A stretch of 64,000 bases of DNA from Candidatus Palauibacter rhopaloidicola (lineage in GTDB: Bacteria > Gemmatimonadota > Gemmatimonadetes > Palauibacterales > Palauibacteraceae): positions 1 to 64,000 of the forward strand of contig JAPPGH010000003.1 of the NCBI GenBank assembly GCA_026914155.1. The letters are read 5' to 3'. Shown here one piece after another: positions 51,085 to 57,980 of this stretch. Within the stretch, counting starts at the first letter, position 1. The number at the start of each line of letters is the position of its first letter. Under the pieces are notes generated by a model. It ran no database searches, was not told the origin of the DNA, and was given only the letters and a program-made list of their open reading frames with translations. Both the position numbers and the translations under genes were made by a program.

Positions 51085-52644
51085 TTAGCGACGGCGGCGA
51101 AGTTCCGCCCAGTGCGTGAGGGCGTTCCCCAGGCGCACGTTCGGCAGCGTGATGGCCATCACAGAGCCGTTCAGGACGTCGCCCCGGAGCCGGAGTTCGA
51201 CGGACAGCACGTAGTCGGTGCGGTTCGCGTCCTCGGTGCCGATGTCGCCTCTGAAGCCGCCCCGCAGGTACTCGCCGTCGAAGCGGGCGTTGTTGAGCAG
51301 CGTCCACAGGTCGTCGCCGAGTTGGACGTGGACGCGCCCGCCTTCGTCGATCGCGAGCGCCAGCCGGTGCGGCCCGAGGTGCGTGTCCACCTCGCCGACC
51401 CAGTCTCCGGCGACCTCCGGCATGGGCGCGAAGTCGATCAGCGGGGCGGCGCCGTCCCCGGACTCCTCGAGGATCCCCTCGCGCTCCAGCCGGTGCGGGT
51501 CGGGGACCTCCGGGCGCGTCGGCTTCGGCACGGCGTCCGGGAACAGCGTGTGCCAGAGGAGGTTCGAGATGTAGCCCGTGAGCGGCGTCGCCGAGTTCGA
51601 GAGGACGACGACCGCCGCGTTCTCCTCCGGGGCGATCGCGAGCTCCGTGCGGACGCCGCCCATCCCGCCGCCGTGGCGCTGGAGCCGCAGGCCGCCGGGG
51701 AGGTCGCGCATCACCCAGCCGAGCCCGTACGCGTCGGTGGGCGCGTTCTCCCGGATCGGCTGCCGCATGGCCTCGATGGAGGCGTCCGAGATGATCCTCC
51801 GCTGTTCGGGGAGGTCGCGGCCGAGGTGGAACATCCCGAAGCGGACAAGGTCGTGCGCGCTGCTGAACACGGCGGAGCCGCCGGGGTGGTCGAAGTCGTA
51901 GAACGCGATCGGACTCTGGTCCGTGGCGTACCGCGTCGCCGTAAAGTCCTCGAGCCCCGGGCCGACGTCGACCGACGTCCGGGTGAGACCCAGCGGCCGG
52001 AACACCTCGTCGCGCATGAAATCCATGTACGCCTGCCCCGAGATCCGCTCGATGATGTAGTCGAGGATCCCGTAGCCGAGGTTCGAGTAGTTCCAGCGTT
52101 CGTCCGGCGCCGTCACGAGGTTGGCGTAGCGCCGGATCGTCTCGTCCATGTGTGGCCGCCGGTACGGTTCGTCCTCGTAGAAGAACTGGTAGTGGAGGGG
52201 GAGTCCCGCCGTGTGGCTCGCCACCCGCCGCACCGTGGCGCCCGCCGCGTCCCAGGCCCGCCCGTCGATCTTCGCCGGGCCGAGGTAGTCGTTCGCCGGC
52301 GCGTCGAGGTCGACGAGGCCCCGTTCCACGAGGATCATGAGCCCCGTCGCCGTGATCGGCTTCGAGATCGAGGCCAGCGAGTACATCGTGTGTTCCGTGG
52401 CCGGGATCCGCCGCTCGCGGTCCGCCCACCCGAACCCCTCCGCCCACACGACCTCCCCGCCCCGTGCGACGGCGACGGCCATGGAGGGCTGGTCCCAGGC
52501 CACGAGCGCGCGCCGGATCTCTTCACCGACGGACGAGAAGTCGGGCGCGGACTGTCCGCGCACCTCGGCCGCGCCCGGCCCGCAAGCGACGAGGAGAAGA
52601 ACGCCAAGCCGCGGGACACCAGTGCGTCGGACAACTCGCCTCAT
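51085..52644 (-). CDS. Serine hydrolase of the class C beta-lactamase/esterase family
   Basis: 519 residues from ATG 52644; GAGGAG six bases upstream. The signal VLLLVACGPG gives a likely lipid Cys. The beta-lactamase-like fold has SxxK in LASISKPITATG (~residue 95), the Tyr motif WNYSNLGYG (~190) and HGG in LQRHGGGMGG (~325). The last ~110 residues (PEVAGDWVGEVDTHLGP…) are a lipocalin-like tail domain common in these esterases and D-aminopeptidases. True beta-lactamase activity is unlikely from sequence alone. It is the first gene of the CocE/propeller operon. Confidence 0.9.
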   Translation of the reverse strand: MRRVVRRTGVPRLGVLLLVACGPGAAEVRGQSAPDFSSVGEEIRRALVAWDQPSMAVAVARGGEVVWAEGFGWADRERRIPATEHTMYSLASISKPITATGLMILVERGLVDLDAPANDYLGPAKIDGRAWDAAGATVRRVASHTAGLPLHYQFFYEDEPYRRPHMDETIRRYANLVTAPDERWNYSNLGYGILDYIIERISGQAYMDFMRDEVFRPLGLTRTSVDVGPGLEDFTATRYATDQSPIAFYDFDHPGGSAVFSSAHDLVRFGMFHLGRDLPEQRRIISDASIEAMRQPIRENAPTDAYGLGWVMRDLPGGLRLQRHGGGMGGVRTELAIAPEENAAVVVLSNSATPLTGYISNLLWHTLFPDAVPKPTRPEVPDPHRLEREGILEESGDGAAPLIDFAPMPEVAGDWVGEVDTHLGPHRLALAIDEGGRVHVQLGDDLWTLLNNARFDGEYLRGGFRGDIGTEDANRTDYVLSVELRLRGDVLNGSVMAITLPNVRLGNALTHWAELRRRR

Positions 52645-52742
52645 GTTCGTCTCCTCTGCGAGAGTGGCCCAAGTGCCGGCTACGCTCTCTGGAGGGTGGA
52701 GCAACGCATGTCCGCGCGTCAATGGAACCCGCCCGCCCCACC

Positions 52743-52770
52743 TTGCCAGGTGTTTGAACCCGCATACCTT
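52743..52770 (+). promoter_or_regulatory. Possible leaderless promoter of the barrel gene
   Basis: TTGCCA (52743-52748) and TACCTT (52765-52770) are 16 bases apart, and TACCTT ends eight bases before ATG 52779. No RBS precedes that ATG. The spacing would place transcription start at or next to the start codon, so the mRNA may be leaderless. Pattern evidence only. Confidence 0.3.
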
Positions 52771-52778
52771 CGCCACCC

Positions 52779-53471
52779 ATGGGGATCCTGAGGAAGTCGC
52801 GCGTTCTGGTCGCGGGAGCATGGGCGGCGGTGCAATTGCTGCCGGTAAGCGCCGGAGCCCAGGCCATCGGCGACGATATCGCACACGACTCGACGGAAGC
52901 CGACACCCCCCTGGTCGCTGTGGGCCTGGGCATCAACATCGGGGTGCCGCTCGGCGAGTTCGCCGATCGCGCCGGTACAGGCTGGGGCGTGGGAGGACAC
53001 CTCCTGATCGAGTTCGACGAGCTGTTCGGCATCGAACCGGCGACTTGGCCGCCACTTCGCATCGACGGATCCTGGTTGGAGTATGCCCATGAGACGGACG
53101 ACTTCGTGCTGGGGTCAGTGACCGAATCGCTCGCCATCCGATCCTTCGGCATCGGTCCCCAGCTTGGCAGCACCCGCGGGCCGACCCGATTCGACGCGTT
53201 CGCCATCGCCGGGTTATCGCTGTTCGGCACCAGCACAACGACCAATGTCCTTGGGCAGTCGGATTCCGATTTCGACACGTCTTCCACCGAGCTGTTCCTG
53301 GCGATCGGTGCCGGACTGTCCACCGACCTGCGGGAATCGCTCGCACTGAACCTTTCGGCGTCGCTCCGCTATCACGGCTCTGCCTCGTACAGCACCAGGC
53401 CGGATGAACCTCCGGCACCCGGCCCCGCGAACCTGGCGGCATTCCGCGCAGGGTTATCCTGGAAGCCGTAG
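52779..53471 (+). CDS. Outer-membrane beta-barrel protein
   Basis: 230 residues with a signal peptide (VLVAGAWAAVQLLPVSAGAQA). The mature part has alternating amphipathic strands (LVAVGLGINIGVPLGEF, GWGVGGHLLIEFDELFG, FAIAGLSLFG, ELFLAIGAGLSTDL, LALNLSASLRYHG) and ends in LAAFRAGLSWKP, consistent with an eight-stranded barrel. No specific family recognised. There is no Shine-Dalgarno sequence upstream. Confidence 0.78.
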   Translation: MGILRKSRVLVAGAWAAVQLLPVSAGAQAIGDDIAHDSTEADTPLVAVGLGINIGVPLGEFADRAGTGWGVGGHLLIEFDELFGIEPATWPPLRIDGSWLEYAHETDDFVLGSVTESLAIRSFGIGPQLGSTRGPTRFDAFAIAGLSLFGTSTTTNVLGQSDSDFDTSSTELFLAIGAGLSTDLRESLALNLSASLRYHGSASYSTRPDEPPAPGPANLAAFRAGLSWKP

Positions 53472-53642
53472 CCAGAAGAGAACTCCTGGGGCTTCTGTAG
53501 CGCCCGCGGGCGAGCATCGAGGGGTGGGCGCACGTCGGCTCATTGACCGTTGGGCGAAGGGGCGTCCATGATGCGTCCATCGCGGAGCCGGGCCGGACGT
53601 TTCCGCGGCGCGGCGGACCCTCGAGACCGGAAGGAACGAACC

Positions 53643-55319
53643 ATGTCCGAGATGGATCGGCGCACTTTCCTGCAGGCTGGCGCGGCGGCCGGCGCCCTGC
53701 TCTCCCTCGGCGGCTGCGCGCCCCGGGACGACGCCCCCGGCTCCGGACTCGGAGGATCGGGGGACGAGACCTCGGCGGCCGACATGCGGGACTTCGCGCT
53801 CGAGGAGATCACGATCGACGAGGTCCACGCGGGGATGCGGGCGGGGGAATACACTTGCCGTTCCATCACGGAGATGTACCTGGAGCGGATCGAGGCGCTG
53901 AACCGGCAGGGGCCGCGGCTGTTCGCGGTGCTGGAGACGAACCCCGACGCGCTTGAGATCGCCGACGAACTCGACCGCGAGTTCCAGGCCTCGGGGCCGA
54001 GGGGACCGCTGCACGGGATCCCGCTCCTGCTGAAGGACAACGTCGATACGGCGGACGGGATGACGACGACGGCCGGATCGACGGCGCTCCTCGGGTCCAT
54101 CGCGCCGCGGGATTCGTTCGTGGCGGCGGGGCTGCGCTCGGCCGGGGCGCTCCTGCTCGGCAAGGCCAACATGAGCGAGTGGGCGGGCTGGAAGTCGTTC
54201 GAGTTCGGGGCGTCGGGCTGGAGCGGCCGCGGGTGGGACGGCGGCCGGGGCGGCTTCTGCAAGAACCCGTACGCGCTCGACCGCACGCCGGGCGGGTCGA
54301 GTTCCGGGTCCGGGTCGGCGGCCGCGGCCAACCTTGCGGTCGCGACGATCGGCTCCGAGACGGACGGCTCGATCGTCGGCCCGTCGTCGCGCAACTGCCT
54401 CGTCGGGATCAAGCCCACGATCGGCCTCCACAGCCGGGGCGGGGTCATCCCCATCGCCCACAGCCAGGACAGCACCGGCCCCATGGCCCGCACCGTGCGC
54501 GACGCCGCGATCATGCTCGGCACCATGGTCGGCGTCGACCCTCGCGACCCGCTGACCGCCGCGAGCGCGGGCAACTTCCTGACCGACTACACCGCCGCGC
54601 TCGACCCGGCCGGCCTCGACGGCGCCCGCGTCGGCGTCCTGCGCGAGTACGCCGGCTTCGACAGCCGCGTCGATGCCCTGTTCGAGGAGGCGCTCGACGC
54701 CATGCGGGCGGAAGGCGCGACCGTCGTCGACCCCGTCACGCTCCCGGAGGAACTCCGGTTCGGCAACGAGTACGAGATGGAGGTGCTGTACCACGAGTTC
54801 AAGGCGGATCTCAACGCCTATCTCGCCTCGCTGGGTCCGGACGCGCCGATCAAGTCGCTGGCCGAACTCATCGAGTACAACGAGGCGAACCACGATCTCG
54901 AACTCGCCCTCTACGGGCAGGAGCTGCATGTGCGCTCGCAGGAACGCGGGCCGCTCACCGACCAGCGGTATCTCGACGCGCTGGCCGCGAGCCACCGCCT
55001 CTCCCGCGACGAGGGGATCGACCGCGCCATGGACGAACATCGGCTCGACGCGCTCGTCGGAATCACGGCGGGCATCCCCGCCGTGCAGGATCCGCTCGAT
55101 GCCTCCGGCGGGGGCGGCGGGGGCTGCTCCACGCCGCCGGCGATGGCGGCCTACCCGAACATGACGGTCCCCATGGGCTTCATCGGGGGGCTCCCGGTCG
55201 GAATGTCGCTCTGCGGCCGCGCCTGGAGCGAGGCGACGCTGATCCGGATCGCCTACGCCTTCGAGCAGGCGACGAATGTCCGGCAGCCGCCCGCGTTCCA
55301 GCCCACGCTGCTCGTCTGA
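53643..55319 (+). CDS. Amidase (amidase-signature family), Tat lipoprotein
   Basis: 558 residues from ATG 53643 (AAGGA seven bases upstream). The N-terminus MDRRTFLQAGAAAGALLSLGGC combines a twin-Arg motif and a lipobox (LGGC), so it should be exported folded and lipid-anchored. The catalytic triad is Lys in GIPLLLKDNVDT (~residue 130), cis-Ser in TPGGSSSGSGSAA (~222) and Ser in GSETDGSIVGPSSRNC (~246). A Gly-rich turn near residue 490 precedes the C-terminal Cys. It is related to, but clearly distinct from, the amidase at 29 kb. A DHS-like gene follows 64 bases downstream. Confidence 0.92.
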   Translation: MSEMDRRTFLQAGAAAGALLSLGGCAPRDDAPGSGLGGSGDETSAADMRDFALEEITIDEVHAGMRAGEYTCRSITEMYLERIEALNRQGPRLFAVLETNPDALEIADELDREFQASGPRGPLHGIPLLLKDNVDTADGMTTTAGSTALLGSIAPRDSFVAAGLRSAGALLLGKANMSEWAGWKSFEFGASGWSGRGWDGGRGGFCKNPYALDRTPGGSSSGSGSAAAANLAVATIGSETDGSIVGPSSRNCLVGIKPTIGLHSRGGVIPIAHSQDSTGPMARTVRDAAIMLGTMVGVDPRDPLTAASAGNFLTDYTAALDPAGLDGARVGVLREYAGFDSRVDALFEEALDAMRAEGATVVDPVTLPEELRFGNEYEMEVLYHEFKADLNAYLASLGPDAPIKSLAELIEYNEANHDLELALYGQELHVRSQERGPLTDQRYLDALAASHRLSRDEGIDRAMDEHRLDALVGITAGIPAVQDPLDASGGGGGGCSTPPAMAAYPNMTVPMGFIGGLPVGMSLCGRAWSEATLIRIAYAFEQATNVRQPPAFQPTLLV

Positions 55320-55383
55320 GCGGCCCCACGGCGACCCGCACGCGGCCGACGTCGACCCGAACCCCGGGCCCCGGGCGCAGCGC

Positions 55384-56433
55384 GTGACGCTCACCGACTT
55401 CATCGAACGTCACTACCGCCACTTCAACGCGGCGGCGCTGCGGGCGGCCGCCCGCGCCTGGTGCGAACTGGTCGACGAGGGCGGACAGATGCTGGTGACG
55501 CTGGCCGGCGCCATGAGCACGGCCGAACTCGGCCTTTCCCTGGCGGAGATGATCCGGGCCGGGAAGGTGCACGCGATCTGCGCCACCGGGGCGAACCTGG
55601 AGGAGGACCTGTTCAACCTCGTGGCGCACGACCGCTACGTCCGCATCCCCGACTGGCGCGCGCTCACGGCCGAACAGGAGAAGGACCTCGAGCGTCGCGG
55701 GCTGAACCGCGTGACCGATACCTGCATCCCCGAGGCCGAGGCGTTCCGCGCCGTCGAGGCGCCGCTGCGCGAGCTGTGGCGGGCGGCCGACGCCGCGGGC
55801 GAGCGCCGGCTCCCGCACGAGTACCTCTACCGACTGATCCGCGACCGGACCCTCGCCGACCGCTACCGGATCGATCCGGCGGATTCCTGGCTCGTGGCCG
55901 CGTCGGAAGCCGATCTCCCCCTGTTCGTGCCGGGCTGGGAAGACTCGACGCTGGGCAACGTCCTCGTCGCGGAACAACTCGGCGGCGGACTGGGCCGGCC
56001 CGGACCCGTCCTCGGAGGCACGGAGTACATGGCGGCGCTCGCGGAGTGGTACGCGCATACAAGTACCGGCCGAACGCTCGCGGAGGCGCCCGAAATCGAC
56101 GCCGACGCGGATGCGGCGGGGGCGGGGGTGGACGCGAGTGGCGACTCCGGCGCGAAGCCCGTCGGCCTGGTCCAGATCGGTGGCGGGATCGCGGGCGACT
56201 TCCCCATCTGCGTCGTCCCCATGATCCGCCAAGACCTGCGCAGGTGGTGCCCCTACTGGGCGTACTTCTGCCAGATCAGCGACTCCACCGCCAGTTACGG
56301 GTCCTACTCCGGCGCCGTCCCCAACGAGAAGATCACCTGGGGCAAGCTGGACGTGGACACGCCGAAGTTCGTCATCGAATCCGACGCGACCATCGTCGCC
56401 CCGCTCGTGTTCGGCTACGTCCTCGGCTGGTAG
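55384..56433 (+). CDS. Deoxyhypusine synthase-like protein
   Basis: 349 residues from GTG 55384. NAD-binding DHS fold: GGQMLVTLAGAMSTAELGLSL, then HAICATGANLEEDLFNLVAH, VQIGGGIAGDFPICVVPM, and the catalytic-Lys segment NEKITWGKLDVDTPKFVIESDATI (Lys in WGK aligns with human Lys329). It lacks the GGGVPKHH His of true DHS, as do other bacterial members. An Asp/Ala/Gly-rich insert (residues ~240-258) is unusual. Bacteria have no eIF5A, so a polyamine reaction (for example homospermidine-type aminobutyl transfer from spermidine) is the likely role, by inference. Cytoplasmic. Confidence 0.88.
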   Translation: MTLTDFIERHYRHFNAAALRAAARAWCELVDEGGQMLVTLAGAMSTAELGLSLAEMIRAGKVHAICATGANLEEDLFNLVAHDRYVRIPDWRALTAEQEKDLERRGLNRVTDTCIPEAEAFRAVEAPLRELWRAADAAGERRLPHEYLYRLIRDRTLADRYRIDPADSWLVAASEADLPLFVPGWEDSTLGNVLVAEQLGGGLGRPGPVLGGTEYMAALAEWYAHTSTGRTLAEAPEIDADADAAGAGVDASGDSGAKPVGLVQIGGGIAGDFPICVVPMIRQDLRRWCPYWAYFCQISDSTASYGSYSGAVPNEKITWGKLDVDTPKFVIESDATIVAPLVFGYVLGW

Positions 56434-56445
56434 GCCGGGCGCGGC

Positions 56446-57369
56446 CTAGCGACGGTCGAGGAGCGCCTCCAGATCCCAACCTCCCAGAGCCTCGACGGTC
56501 GAGTGATCCGTCCAGTCGAAGCGGAGCGGCGTGATCGTGACGAGGCCCTCGTTGTACGCCTCGGTGTCGCTCCCGGCCGGGATGGCATCGGGAGGCACGA
56601 ACACCACACTGAACCGCCGTTCTCCGTCGGCGTCAGCGACCTCCGCGCCCGGATCCCCGGTCACCTCCTCGTGGTCGATGTGGAAGTAGCTGCCCCCCAT
56701 GGGCCGGGCCGCGATGCCGCGCGTCTCGGCCGCCGTCGCGGCCGGGAAGTTGAGCGAATAGACGATGCCGATCTCCGGCCCCCGCCGCCGCAGTTCCGCG
56801 ACGAAGCGGGCGACGATGCCGGCGGCGTGCTCGAACTCGCCCGGGCCCGAGTCCTGCGACGCCGCCACCGCCGGTATCCCCAGGTACGCCCCCATCATCG
56901 CGGCCCCCACCGTCCCGGACATGTGCGAGATCTCACCGACGTTCGCGCCGATGTTGATCCCGCTCACCACGAGATCGAAGCCGGATTCCGGCGCGAGCAC
57001 GCGCACTGCGAGGCGGACGGCGCTGGCCGGCGTGACGTCGGCGCAGTTCCCCGCCGGCGTGGCCCGGACGCGGAACTCCTCGTCAAGGCTGATGCTCATG
57101 CTCGTCCCGCTCTGCTGGCGGCAGGGCGCCACGACCGTCACCTCGCCGACCTCCCCCAGCGCCGTCGCGAGCGCCTGAATGCCGGGCGAGTCGATCCCAT
57201 CGTCGTTGGTCACAAGGATGTGGTAGGGAGACGTGTCGCCCGGTGCTTCCGGTGCTTCTCCTGCGGGTTCCGCACCGCAGGCGAGCGTACCGCACCAGGC
57301 AACCGCGGCGAAGGCGCCGACGATGAGCCGGGCCGGTCCGGGCGGTACTACGGCGTTTCTGGCGAACAT
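56446..57369 (-). CDS. surE: SurE-like 5'-nucleotidase with export signal
   Basis: 307 residues from ATG 57369 (GAGGG seven bases upstream). SurE signatures are HILVTNDDGIDSPG (metal-binding Asp pair), QQSGTSMSIS (Ser/Thr) and DLVVSGINIGANVG (Asn), in the correct order. SurE normally has no signal and is a cytoplasmic 5'/3'-nucleotidase and survival protein. Here about 45 extra N-terminal residues form a signal (LIVGAFAAVAWCGTLAC) with a lipobox-like ending, so export and anchoring are predicted. An exported nucleotidase would fit nucleotide scavenging. It is convergent with the DHS-like gene (12-base gap). Confidence 0.88.
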   Translation of the reverse strand: MFARNAVVPPGPARLIVGAFAAVAWCGTLACGAEPAGEAPEAPGDTSPYHILVTNDDGIDSPGIQALATALGEVGEVTVVAPCRQQSGTSMSISLDEEFRVRATPAGNCADVTPASAVRLAVRVLAPESGFDLVVSGINIGANVGEISHMSGTVGAAMMGAYLGIPAVAASQDSGPGEFEHAAGIVARFVAELRRRGPEIGIVYSLNFPAATAAETRGIAARPMGGSYFHIDHEEVTGDPGAEVADADGERRFSVVFVPPDAIPAGSDTEAYNEGLVTITPLRFDWTDHSTVEALGGWDLEALLDRR

Positions 57370-57506
57370 CGGCCATCCCTCTCTGTTTCTGTTCCCGGTT
57401 CCGTTGTTCCGATACTGCGGGATGGATAGTCTCGCACGATGGGATACGGGGAAACCCACAGCCTGTCGGCCCGACGGGTCGGAGCGCGAGCCGTGAGAGG
57501 AACCAC

Positions 57507-57959
57507 GTGAAGACGATCCTGAAGCTGGCGGCGCTCGTCGTTCTGCTGAACGTGGTGCGCTACACGGTGGGCGGGTTCATCGAGGGGTTCACGATCATGG
57601 AACCCATGCACCGGCCCCTGCCGCTCTTCCCCGAGGCGTTCGACCAAGACTTCTCGTCCACCGACTTCATGATCTCGCTGGGGTACAACTACGTGATGTG
57701 GTTCGTGGCGGCGGTCGTCTTCCACCTCCTGAACCCGGTGCTACGGGGCTCGATCTGGGTCCGCAGCCTGAAGAGCTACCTGCTGATGGCCGCCTTCTTC
57801 TGCGCGCTGGCCGCCGTCTACATGAACCACTACGTAGCGGGGATCCGGCCCTTCTACTACTGGAGCATGGTCGACGCGCTCATCGTCTTCACCGTCGTGG
57901 CGCTCGCCAACGCCCTCCTCTACCCCCGGTTCTTCCGCGACCCGCGCGCCACCGGTTGA
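57507..57959 (+). CDS. Small integral membrane protein
   Basis: 150 residues from GTG 57507 (AGAGGA five bases upstream). Four hydrophobic helices: ILKLAALVVLLNVVRYTVGGF, YNYVMWFVAAVVFHLL, YLLMAAFFCALAAVYM and DALIVFTVVALANALL. No family that I can name with confidence. It lies 21 bases before the Big2/LRR gene and is probably cotranscribed with it. Confidence 0.75.
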   Translation: MKTILKLAALVVLLNVVRYTVGGFIEGFTIMEPMHRPLPLFPEAFDQDFSSTDFMISLGYNYVMWFVAAVVFHLLNPVLRGSIWVRSLKSYLLMAAFFCALAAVYMNHYVAGIRPFYYWSMVDALIVFTVVALANALLYPRFFRDPRATG

Positions 57960-57980
57960 AGGTCTAGGAAGGGATTCGGC

